Origin: Sulfitobacter sp. D7
GTDB taxonomy: Bacteria > Pseudomonadota > Alphaproteobacteria > Rhodobacterales > Rhodobacteraceae
Reading direction: 5' to 3'
Length of the DNA stretch: 64,000 nucleotides
Assembly (NCBI RefSeq): GCF_003611275.1
Contig: NZ_CP020694.1
Location: 124,001 to 188,000 of the forward strand
Shown here: positions 55,855-63,493 of the stretch, piece after piece
Layout: each line of letters begins with the position of its first letter
How positions within the stretch are numbered: position 1 is the stretch's first letter
Made by a program: the position numbers and the translations under genes
Notes under the pieces: generated by a model
What the model was told of the DNA's origin: nothing
Database searches by the model: none
Seen by the model: the letters and a program-made list of their open reading frames with translations, nothing else

Positions 55855-57222
55855 CTAGGCTCCGGCCAGCGTGCGTTCTGCCCGCGCGCGGGCTTGGGCG
55901 GCCAGATCTGGCAAACCGCTCTTTTCATAGACCGCGCCCAGCATCAGGTTCAGCGGCACGCCTTCGGGGTCATAGGTGCGGCGCATCTCAAGCACCTGCT
56001 GCGCGGCAGAGGCGCGGCCATCGCGCACCAGCGCATCAAGGAGGATTTGCTCGAAAAGATCGCGCTGCGCATGGCTGCCGCCGCATTCGGCCATGCGGGG
56101 CAGGGCCATGCCAAGCTCACGGATCGCTGTGGCCCAATCCCCCTTAGCATGGGCGGCGATGCCGCGGGCCGCAGGCAGCGCGACTTCGGCCCATGCGGCA
56201 TGGTCATGGGCCGTGGTTTCGGCCGCGCGGGCCTTGATTGCCGCAAGCATCTCTGCCGCCTCGGGCCGTCCGGTACGGCAGAGGGCATAGAGGTATTGCA
56301 GCGTCAGGAAGGGGCTGACCGTATCCGCCCCCCGCGCTGCCACATGGTCTGCCACATCGCCCCAACGGTCGCCCACATCGACGCCCGCGAACTCCATCCG
56401 CGCCAGCAGGGACACAGCGCCGACTTGGTCTTGGGAATAGTCCTTCTCCAGCCCCCAGATGTGCTGGTCATAGGCGGCGCGCACATCATCGTGGCGGCCT
56501 TGAGACAAGTAAAACAGCGCCAGATGCCACCAGTTGTGACTGCGCATAAAGGAGTTCAGATCAGTCCATGTCTCGGCCACGCTTTCCATAAAACGCGCGC
56601 CTTCCGCCACGCGGCCTTGCGTTAGCATCACATGGGCCAGCGCGTGATGCGCCCAAGGCTCATCGTGGCGCAACTCCATCGCGCGGCGGGCGGCGGCCTC
56701 GGCCCGGTCAAGCAGGTGGCATTGCTCATAGCCAAAGGCGATCATGCCGTGGGTATAGGCGATGTCTTCGGCCTCGGGCAGGGATTTCAGCGCAAGGCGC
56801 AACATGCCAGCGGCATCGCCTGAGTTGAACAGGTGGTATTGCGCCAGTTTCAGCATCGCCAGATCGCGCGGCCATTGGTCGGTGATGGCGTCACAGGCAG
56901 CGACGAGGGCGGGCACATCGCCGTCGATCCAGTGGCCCACGGCGCGGATGATCTCTTGCTCCCGGGCGTTGGCCCCGGTCGCGGCTGTGGCGCGTTCCAG
57001 ATAGGGGCGGGCTTTTTCCGGAGCGATGGGGTGCTCAAGGAACATCCACAAAAGGGCGGCATAGGCATTGACCAGCGGCCCCTCCGGGTCGGTATCGGCT
57101 GCGGCGATGATGCCTGCGGCTTTGGGCTGGTAGGACAGAAAGCCGTGGATGAAATCATCGATCGCCTGCAGGGTTTCCGGGCGGCTGGCAGAGGTTTCCA
57201 ATCCGTAAAGGTCTTGTGTCAT
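55855..57222 (-). CDS. TPR-repeat protein, TTC38-like
   Basis: 455 residues from the ATG at 57222 (ATGA overlap with the upstream hydrolase). The frame extends upstream in a basic, Pro/Arg-rich stretch that is antisense to the hydrolase gene and is not used. The sequence is a continuous alpha-helical solenoid (helical pairs about every 34 residues, e.g. HHALAHVMLTQGRVAEGARFME and WWHLALFYLSQGRHDDVRA) like the TTC38 family. No catalytic residues are evident. It is the third gene of a peptidase-hydrolase-TPR operon. Confidence 0.8.
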   Translation of the reverse strand: MTQDLYGLETSASRPETLQAIDDFIHGFLSYQPKAAGIIAAADTDPEGPLVNAYAALLWMFLEHPIAPEKARPYLERATAATGANAREQEIIRAVGHWIDGDVPALVAACDAITDQWPRDLAMLKLAQYHLFNSGDAAGMLRLALKSLPEAEDIAYTHGMIAFGYEQCHLLDRAEAAARRAMELRHDEPWAHHALAHVMLTQGRVAEGARFMESVAETWTDLNSFMRSHNWWHLALFYLSQGRHDDVRAAYDQHIWGLEKDYSQDQVGAVSLLARMEFAGVDVGDRWGDVADHVAARGADTVSPFLTLQYLYALCRTGRPEAAEMLAAIKARAAETTAHDHAAWAEVALPAARGIAAHAKGDWATAIRELGMALPRMAECGGSHAQRDLFEQILLDALVRDGRASAAQQVLEMRRTYDPEGVPLNLMLGAVYEKSGLPDLAAQARARAERTLAGA

Positions 57223-58028
57223 CTCGGGTCTCCGGCGGTGGCGTGGAATTGGCGCAGGTGTTGGGCGACAGCTTCGGCAGCGTCCCAATGGATCGAGTGG
57301 CCTGCGTTTGGCAGGGTGGTCTGCGTCACGTTCGAGATCTGCGTAAAGGCGTCCTCGGCGGCGGCGCGGGGGATCAGCAGGTCTTCGGCGCCGTGCAACA
57401 CTTGGGTCGGGCACCGAAGATCGGCTGGGCGCACCGTGGGGCGAAAGCCGCGCAGCGCTTCGAGCTGATGGGCCATGGCATCCGCGCTTTGCGCATGGGG
57501 ATAGGCCAAGGCGGCGGCAAGGGCGGTCTCAGTATTTGTCGGATCGGAAAAGAAGCCGGGGGCAAAGATCCAAGGGTAGAGCGCGGGCAGCCAAAGCTGC
57601 TCCCCTTGCGGCGCGCGGCGCACGGCCAGCAGCGCGTCGAACACCGCCATGGTGCGCGGCGCACGGACCGGGGCAGAGGCGAGGATGCTCATCGCTTGGA
57701 TGCGCTCGGGCGCAAGGCCAAAAAGCTCCATCGCCATCAGGCCGCCCATGGAATGGCCGACAACGTGAAACTTTGCGTGCCCCAGTTCATCCATCAACGC
57801 CAGCGCATCACGGGCCATCTGCCCGACGGAGGTTTCTGCGTCCCACGGCGTTGTGCGCCCGGTGCTGCGGTTGTCAGGCCGGATCAGCGTGAAATGATCC
57901 GAAAGCAGCGGTGCCAAAGCACCCCAGCTTGCACTGTCGCTGAGCATGCCTGCCAGCATCAGCAGTGGCGGGCCGCTGCCGTCGACCTCGTAATGAAGGG
58001 AGATATCGGAGAGGGGTAGATCAGGCAT
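57219..58028 (-). CDS. Alpha/beta-fold hydrolase
   Basis: 269 residues with the alpha/beta hydrolase fold: LMLAGMLSDSASWG oxyanion loop, the nucleophile elbow GHSMGG (Ser near residue 96, VVGHSMGGLMAM), an acidic residue at HGAEDLLIP and a histidine in NAGHSIHWD. It resembles 3-oxoadipate enol-lactonase/esterase types. It overlaps the TPR gene by 4 nt and the P1-peptidase by 8 nt, so they are one operon. Confidence 0.87.
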   Translation of the reverse strand: MPDLPLSDISLHYEVDGSGPPLLMLAGMLSDSASWGALAPLLSDHFTLIRPDNRSTGRTTPWDAETSVGQMARDALALMDELGHAKFHVVGHSMGGLMAMELFGLAPERIQAMSILASAPVRAPRTMAVFDALLAVRRAPQGEQLWLPALYPWIFAPGFFSDPTNTETALAAALAYPHAQSADAMAHQLEALRGFRPTVRPADLRCPTQVLHGAEDLLIPRAAAEDAFTQISNVTQTTLPNAGHSIHWDAAEAVAQHLRQFHATAGDPR

Positions 58029-59022
58029 TCAGCGTGCTCCAACAAGGCAGAAGATCCCCTTGGGCGGGGGAGGCGGCATAGATCGCGCGGGCAATGGCGC
58101 GCGACAGGCAAAGCGCGGCGGCATGGCCGATCATCGCCACATCCCCCGCAGGTCGCGCCGCGGTCGAGAGGGAGAAGACCAGATCGCCGTCATTGGGCAT
58201 ATGCGCGGGCACCACCGCGCGGGCGATGCCGTCATGGGCGGCCACGGCAACGCGCTGGCATTCGGCTTTGGCCAACGTGGCATCGGTGGCAACGATGGCG
58301 ATGGTGGTATTGGCGCGGGCCGACATGGCCGCCATCTTGCGGCTTTCAAAGAAGAGGCCCAGCCCGGCGGAGGGGTCGGGCCCCAGCCCGCCAAACTCTC
58401 CTTCGATCTCAAAAGGGGCGGCGTGGAAATGGCGGTCGCCGGGGGTGGTGACGGCGCCCACCGGATTGGCCCCCACCAGCGCACCGACCATGCTGCCATC
58501 GGGCAGTTGCAAACTGGCCGAGCCGAGCCCGCCTTTGACCATCGCGCTGAGCGCGCCGGTGCCCGCGCCGACAGAGCCTATTTCAAACTCTTCGCCGGCC
58601 GCTTCCATGGCCTTGCGGCCCAGATCGGCATAGGGGTTCTGCGCCCAATCCTTGTCTCCGCCGTTGAGTAAATCAAACAGGATCGCGCCGGGCACCAGCG
58701 GGATCAGCGCATCGCCGACGCGAAACCCGCGCCCCTGCGCGCGCAGGGCATCCACCACGCCCGAACAGGCATCCAACCCATAGGCAGAGCCGCCCGAGAG
58801 CACCAGCGCATCGACCGCCGCCACGGTCTTGTCGGGGGCCAGCAGATCGGTCTCGCGCGTGCCGGGGGCGCCGCCCATGACGTGGACGGAGGCGGTGAAG
58901 GGCGCGTCGCCGATCAGCACGGTGCTGCCGGATTTCAGCCGCGCGTCCTGCGCGTTGCCGACCTTCAGCCCTGCCACATCGGTGATCAGGTTGCGCGGGC
59001 CGGGGCGCATCGGCGCGGTCAT
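58021..59022 (-). CDS. P1 family (DmpA/BapA-type) aminopeptidase
   Basis: About 333 residues; start chosen at 59022 among nearby in-frame ATGs (59031, 59022, 59010), none with a strong ribosome site. Family features: RNLITDVAGLKVGNAQD at the N-terminus, LSGGSAYGLDA, GSVGAGTGALSAM and the self-cleavage region NTTIAIVATDATLAKA where the nucleophile is a Ser/Thr. These enzymes are self-processing N-terminal-nucleophile-like hydrolases acting on N-terminal residues or beta-amino acids. It is first of the operon with the hydrolase and TPR genes. Confidence 0.87.
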   Translation of the reverse strand: MTAPMRPGPRNLITDVAGLKVGNAQDARLKSGSTVLIGDAPFTASVHVMGGAPGTRETDLLAPDKTVAAVDALVLSGGSAYGLDACSGVVDALRAQGRGFRVGDALIPLVPGAILFDLLNGGDKDWAQNPYADLGRKAMEAAGEEFEIGSVGAGTGALSAMVKGGLGSASLQLPDGSMVGALVGANPVGAVTTPGDRHFHAAPFEIEGEFGGLGPDPSAGLGLFFESRKMAAMSARANTTIAIVATDATLAKAECQRVAVAAHDGIARAVVPAHMPNDGDLVFSLSTAARPAGDVAMIGHAAALCLSRAIARAIYAASPAQGDLLPCWSTLNA

Positions 59023-59049
59023 TGGGCGCATCCGCGGGCTGCCGCGCTA

Positions 59050-59064
59050 TTCACGTGAAACATC
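59050..59064. other. Second parS-like site, upstream of the P1-peptidase gene
   Basis: TTCACGTGAAACATC, identical to the site in hslU at 5851-5865. It matches 13 of 16 positions of TGTTTCACGTGAAACA on the minus strand. It lies in a 229-bp intergenic region without another recognised feature. Confidence 0.45.
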
Positions 59065-59260
59065 CCCGTAATGGTGCAAATGGGCGAGGGGTCTAACAGG
59101 GGCATCGTCACTCCGGCATTGATTTCAGGCGGAGTTTGCGCGCTTCCCCAGCGGATGCCAAGGCCTGTGCTGCCAGAGATCTGCCCCACCAGTTGCGCGC
59201 CATAAAAATGGGCGCGCAGGTTGCCCCGCGCGCCCGATCCGTCCGGCATGGCCGGTTGGT

Positions 59261-60661
59261 TTATTTTTGCTCTTCGGCGACAGCGGCGGCGACGGCTTCT
59301 TCAAAGATCGCGAGGCCCTCTTCGACGATGGCGTCAGATGCGGTCAGCGGAACCATCACGCGCACGGCGTTGCCATGCATGCCACAACTCAGCAGCAGCA
59401 GGCCGCGCTTGAGGGCGTGGGCGATGACGCGCTTGGTGAAATCGGCATCGGGTTTGGCGCTGTCAAAGTCGGTTACGAATTCGACGGCGACCATGGCACC
59501 AAGGCCGCGGATATCCCAGAAGCGGTAGGGCGCCGACCGCGCGCCGATTTCGGCAAAGCGGGCTTTGAGCGTTTCGCCCATCGCGGTGGAGCGGGCCAGC
59601 AGACCTTCGTCTTCGATCGCCTCAATCGCCGCCAGCGCTGCAGCACAAGCCACCGGGTTGCCGCCATAGGTGCCGCCCAGACCGCCGGGGGCCATCGCGT
59701 CCATCACATCGGCGCGGCCAATCACACCGGCCAGCGGGTACCCACCGGCCATGGATTTCGCCACGGTGATCAGGTCCGGCGCGACGCCGGAATGCTCAAT
59801 CGCGAACCATGTGCCGGTGCGGCCAAACCCGGCCTGCACTTCGTCGGCGATCAGCAGGATGCCGTGCTGGTCACAGATTGCGCGCAGTTCTTGCAGCATG
59901 TCGAAAGGCACAGGGGTATAGCCGCCTTCGCCGAGCACTGGCTCGATGATGATCGCGGCAACGCGCTCGGGCTGGGCATCGGTGAGGAAGAGGTTCTTCA
60001 ACCCGGTCAGCGCGTCCTGCACGGTGATCCCGTCGCGCACCGAAGGGAAAGGCGCACGGAAGACATCTGCCGGGAAAGGGCCCACGTCTTTTTTGTAGGG
60101 CGTGACCTTGCCGGTCATGCCCAGCGTCAGCAGGGTGCGGCCATGGTAGCCGCCGGTGAAGGCGATGATGCCCGGACGACCGGTGGCGGCGCGGGCGATT
60201 TTCACTGCGTTCTCAACGGCTTCGGCGCCGGTGGTGACAAGCAGCGTCTTTTTGGGTGCCTCACCCGGGGCGAGCGCGTTCAGTTTCTCAGCCAGTTCGA
60301 TGTAGGGGCCGTAGGGCACGACCTGAAAGCTGGTGTGGGTATAGTGATCTTCTTGTGCCTTGGCGGCTTCGACCACTTTGGGGTGGCGATGGCCGGTGTT
60401 CAGCACGCCGATGCCCCCGACGAAATCGATGTAGCGGTTGCCTTCGACATCCCACAGTTCGGCATTCTCGGCGTATTTCGCATAGATCGGCGCGGCAGAG
60501 GCCACACCGCGCGGCACGGCGGCGTCGCGGCGCGCGACGAGGTCGGCATTCGTCTGACCGTCGGGTTTGGTGGCGGGATTTGCTTCGACCACTGTCATCT
60601 GCGGCGCGGCTTTGGCCTTGGCAGAGGATTTGCGGTGCGATTTCTTGACGGTGCTGGACAT
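59261..60661 (-). CDS. gabT: 4-aminobutyrate aminotransferase
   Basis: 466 residues; class III PLP enzyme. The PLP lysine is in LITVAKSMAGGYPLAG, with TTGAEAVENAVKIAR, FTGGYHGRTLLTLG, and LLIADEVQAGFGRTG. It transaminates GABA to succinate semialdehyde. The first ~21 residues are Lys/Ser/Ala-rich and unusual; an alternative ATG at 60598 (TVVEANP) would remove them, but has no ribosome site, while 60661 has a weak AAGGTA. It is divergent from a PuuR-like regulator and preceded by a promoter with an embedded palindrome. Confidence 0.94.
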   Translation of the reverse strand: MSSTVKKSHRKSSAKAKAAPQMTVVEANPATKPDGQTNADLVARRDAAVPRGVASAAPIYAKYAENAELWDVEGNRYIDFVGGIGVLNTGHRHPKVVEAAKAQEDHYTHTSFQVVPYGPYIELAEKLNALAPGEAPKKTLLVTTGAEAVENAVKIARAATGRPGIIAFTGGYHGRTLLTLGMTGKVTPYKKDVGPFPADVFRAPFPSVRDGITVQDALTGLKNLFLTDAQPERVAAIIIEPVLGEGGYTPVPFDMLQELRAICDQHGILLIADEVQAGFGRTGTWFAIEHSGVAPDLITVAKSMAGGYPLAGVIGRADVMDAMAPGGLGGTYGGNPVACAAALAAIEAIEDEGLLARSTAMGETLKARFAEIGARSAPYRFWDIRGLGAMVAVEFVTDFDSAKPDADFTKRVIAHALKRGLLLLSCGMHGNAVRVMVPLTASDAIVEEGLAIFEEAVAAAVAEEQK

Positions 60662-60716
60662 GGAACAGATACCTTATTGCGAAAGAGAGAGGGGCAGTGA
60701 CGTGTCGTTTAAAAAA

Positions 60717-60744
60717 TCCATATTCCGTTTAATATAATTGTCAA
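60717..60744 (-). promoter_or_regulatory. gabT promoter with palindromic operator in the spacer
   Basis: On the minus strand TTGACA (60744-60739), a 16-nt spacer and TATGGA (60722-60717). A perfect AATAT-N6-ATATT palindrome (60720-60735) lies across the spacer and -10, where a repressor would block polymerase. The PuuR-like gene starts on the other side of this gap. Confidence 0.5.
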
Positions 60745-60821
60745 TCGCGAAGGCAGAGCCTATCTAACAATTCCCAAGATCATCGGTTGCCCCTCCGCCA
60801 CGATGCCCGGTCGCAACGCCG

Positions 60822-61394
60822 ATGCCCACAAAGGACAAGTCATTGAACGTCGGCGATAAACTTAGAGCGATCCGCAAGAAACATGGGTTGTCCCAACGTG
60901 AGCTTGCGGCCAAGGCCGGGCTGACCAATGGCACGATCTCGCTGATCGAAAAGAACCGGACGAGCCCATCAGTCGCATCGCTGAAAAGCCTGCTGGACGC
61001 GATTCCCATCAGCATGGCGGAGTTCTTCTCGATCCTTGAGGAGGACGACAGCGCCAAGGTTTTCTACCGCGCGCAGGAACTGACCGAGATTTCGCCAAGC
61101 CATCAGGGCGGCGTATCGCTGCGCCAATTGGGCAATGCCGCGCATCACGCGCTTCAGGTGCTGCATGAAACCTATGAGCCCGGCGCGGATACCGGGCCGG
61201 AGTTTCTGAGCCATGAGGGCGAAGAAGCGGGCGTGGTGGTGCGCGGCAGCATAGAGGTGACGGTCGATGGCGCAGTCAGCCTGTTGAACGCCGGGGATGG
61301 CTACCTGTTCGACAGCCGCCTGCCACATCGGTTCCGCAATATTGGCACCGACCCTTGTGAGATTGTCAGCGCCTGCACGCCGCCCAGCTTCTAA
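60822..61394 (+). CDS. XRE-cupin transcriptional regulator, PuuR-like
   Basis: 190 residues. N-terminal helix-turn-helix (about 8-65: LRAIRKKHGLSQRELAAKAGLTNGTISLIEKNRTSPSVASLKSLL) and C-terminal cupin (about 110-188: FLSHEGEEAGVVVRGSIEV, GDGYLFDSRLPHRFRNIG). This is the PuuR architecture; PuuR represses putrescine/GABA catabolism and is released by the polyamine. It is divergent from gabT, so gabT is the likely target. Confidence 0.88.
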   Translation: MPTKDKSLNVGDKLRAIRKKHGLSQRELAAKAGLTNGTISLIEKNRTSPSVASLKSLLDAIPISMAEFFSILEEDDSAKVFYRAQELTEISPSHQGGVSLRQLGNAAHHALQVLHETYEPGADTGPEFLSHEGEEAGVVVRGSIEVTVDGAVSLLNAGDGYLFDSRLPHRFRNIGTDPCEIVSACTPPSF

Positions 61395-61410
61395 AAGGCA
61401 CCCTATAAAT

Positions 61411-61447
61411 ATCGACCGCCCCGAGCGTTCTGCTCGGGGCGGTCGAT
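61411..61447. terminator. Bidirectional terminator-like palindrome after the PuuR-like gene
   Basis: Perfect 16-bp stem (61411-61426 with 61432-61447), 5-nt loop, between the convergent PuuR-like gene and the small membrane-protein gene. No long T-tract. Confidence 0.7.
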
Positions 61448-61461
61448 AGGGGTGTCAGGTC

Positions 61462-61629
61462 TTAATAGTCTGACCGGTAGTTCGACCTTTGGGTCTCCGG
61501 TTGCTGTTTGTCGCGCCCGGCACGGTCCTCATCCGAATGAAGTTCCCGTCGGCCCGTAGTGAGGGCCAAGATGATGACCGCGGCTAAGGTCAGGATGGTC
61601 AGACCGCCGAGAAAGAGCTCTGTGGTCAT
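61462..61629 (-). CDS. Small single-pass membrane protein
   Basis: 55 residues from the ATG at 61629, which has AAGGAA 8-9 nt upstream; a longer frame to 61695 lacks a ribosome site. One hydrophobic helix (about 3-24, TELFLGGLTILTLAAVIILALTTG split by glycines) then a charged, Gln/Arg/Asp-rich cytosolic tail. No known family recognised. It has an EcfG-type promoter, and the adjacent gene is the stress sensor kinase, so it is likely a stress-regulon member. Confidence 0.65.
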   Translation of the reverse strand: MTTELFLGGLTILTLAAVIILALTTGRRELHSDEDRAGRDKQQPETQRSNYRSDY

Positions 61630-61665
61630 CTCCGTGTTCCTTTTTGCACTGCGTTTCAGGTGCTC

Positions 61666-61690
61666 AACCGCGCGCAAGCCAAAGGGTTCC
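61666..61690 (-). promoter_or_regulatory. Candidate EcfG-type stress promoter (GGAAC-N18-TT)
   Basis: On the minus strand GGAAC (61690-61686) and CGGTT ending at 61666: GGAAC-N18-TT, same spacing as at 22583 and 24557. Located 37 nt upstream of the small membrane-protein ATG, downstream of the kinase stop. Confidence 0.5.
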
Positions 61691-61766
61691 GACAAATTTT
61701 TCGCCTGTAACGAGTCTGTGACCTGCGGGCCACGTTTCCGGCCAGATTCCGCTGACCGATAGCGCG

Positions 61767-63491
61767 TCAGTAGTCGTAGATCATCTTGCTGTCGGTCGGG
61801 ACGTGGAAATTAACCCGGATTTGGTATACGCCATCCGTGGTTTCAACCTCGACCTGACCGTTCAACTGGCGGGTAAAGGCAAGGATCAAACGAGAGCCGA
61901 GCCCGGTGCCGGATTTCACCTCTTCGGGGTTGCCGATGGTGTTGCGGACTTCAATCATCGCCTGTTCCGGCCCGGTCTGGATCAGCTTGAGCGAAATGAA
62001 CCCTTTGCCATGTTCGACCGTCGAGACGTATTTCAGCGCGTTGGTCAGCGCCTCTGACACCAGCAGGGTGAGGGGGGCCGCATCGTCGGCGTCAATCTTG
62101 ATCGGCTCAAATGATTGCTCAACCTGCACGCCCGAACCAGAGGCCAGCCCGACCGATAACATCTGGCCTACAATCTCGTTCAGCAGTTCGCTGGCGTTGA
62201 CCCGCACCAGATCGTCATTCTGGTAGAGGTTCTTGTGCACGGTGGCGAGGCTGAGGATACGATCCTGCAAGCGCCGCAGGACAAAACGCGCGTCTTCGCT
62301 TTTGGCCTGCCGGATCTGCATGTTCATGATCGACGAGATAAGCTGAAGGTTGTTTTTGACCCGGTGGTGGACCTCTTTCAGCAGGATGTTCTTTTGCCGA
62401 AGGCTGTCTTCGAGCGTCGCCTCATCTCGCAGGATCGATTCCGCCATGCCGACAAAAGCGGATTCCATCTCGACCAATTCGGTGGGCACCGAGGGGCCAA
62501 GCGTCCCGCGCGGCAGGGTGCGGTTCAGCGCAAAGCGACGCATCTGCCGGCCAAGCTTGCGAATGTGGTTGATCGCCAGCCGGTTCAACGCCCAGAAGGC
62601 CACGATCAAGCTGGCCAGCCACATGACGATGGGCAAAAGCGCGCTCAGGCGGGTGGAAACGCCCGTGTCCAGAAACGGGGTGTTTTTGGGCCATACGCTC
62701 AGCGCAAAGACCGTGTCTGGCACGATTGGGACGATCACATAGACGCGGTCTTGGCCATCGAAATTCTCTGAAAGGAAGACGTTGGGTTCTTTGGTGGTCA
62801 ACAGCGACAAGGCGACATCGCTGGGGTATTCCTTTTTGGCAACGGCCAGCCCGTTTTCGGTGGTCAGGATGTGGCCCATCTTGTTGAGGGTCATCATCGC
62901 GACGCTGCTGTGTTTGCTCTTGGGTTCGCGTATCGCGTTGATGGCGTCTTCGGGAATGCTGAGCGCCATGAAGCCGATCAATTCGCGCTCTTCGTAGACC
63001 GGCGCGTTGATCAGCGTGACCATCTGATTGCTGACCGCCCCTTGCAACACCGGCATCGCACGACGGACCGGTGTTTCCACCAGTGTTTGAAAGTTCTCAT
63101 CCTCGGAAAAGTCATGATCCTGCCCCGTGGAGGAGCAGGTCATTTTCCCGTCTAGCCCGATGAAACCCACAAGCGAATAGATGTCTGACGCTTGTTTGTA
63201 TTCCTTAAGGAAGGCGGTGCATTCCTCTGGGTCGTCCCGCCTGAGACGCACGATCGAGGTGAGCGCTTCGGCGGCGCCGAAAGCCTCTTGGATCACCCGG
63301 CGTTCCGCGGCAGAGGCCTGTTCTGTGACGGCGATCAGCGATAGCTCTGCGCTTTGGCGGCTTTGATCCGCAATCTGCCGTGTCTGCACAACCGCGATCA
63401 GCCCGATGGGCAAAAGCGCGAGAGACAGAAACAGCAAAATACGGATCGTCAGCCCACGCATCAGATCACCGCTGAAGAAGCCAGACGTCAT
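61767..63491 (-). CDS. Membrane sensor histidine kinase, HisKA_2/HWE type (general stress response)
   Basis: 574 residues. First membrane helix about residues 13-35, a periplasmic sensor domain (about 36-275, Cache-like), a second helix about 282-305, a linker, then the HisKA_2 box with phosphorylatable His in EVHHRVKNNLQLI (about 385) and a HATPase domain (about 470-565) with LVSEALTNALKY. These kinases phosphorylate PhyR-type anti-anti-sigma regulators. It begins 2 nt after the ecfG stop (TAAATATG), so both are one transcript. The direct signal is unknown. Confidence 0.9.
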   Translation of the reverse strand: MTSGFFSGDLMRGLTIRILLFLSLALLPIGLIAVVQTRQIADQSRQSAELSLIAVTEQASAAERRVIQEAFGAAEALTSIVRLRRDDPEECTAFLKEYKQASDIYSLVGFIGLDGKMTCSSTGQDHDFSEDENFQTLVETPVRRAMPVLQGAVSNQMVTLINAPVYEERELIGFMALSIPEDAINAIREPKSKHSSVAMMTLNKMGHILTTENGLAVAKKEYPSDVALSLLTTKEPNVFLSENFDGQDRVYVIVPIVPDTVFALSVWPKNTPFLDTGVSTRLSALLPIVMWLASLIVAFWALNRLAINHIRKLGRQMRRFALNRTLPRGTLGPSVPTELVEMESAFVGMAESILRDEATLEDSLRQKNILLKEVHHRVKNNLQLISSIMNMQIRQAKSEDARFVLRRLQDRILSLATVHKNLYQNDDLVRVNASELLNEIVGQMLSVGLASGSGVQVEQSFEPIKIDADDAAPLTLLVSEALTNALKYVSTVEHGKGFISLKLIQTGPEQAMIEVRNTIGNPEEVKSGTGLGSRLILAFTRQLNGQVEVETTDGVYQIRVNFHVPTDSKMIYDY

Positions 63492-63493
63492 AT

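Noticed and set aside
59019..59249. 76-residue minus-strand frame upstream of the P1-peptidase
   Set aside because: No ribosome site, low complexity and no family; it overlaps the peptidase start and the parS-like site, so it is left as intergenic.
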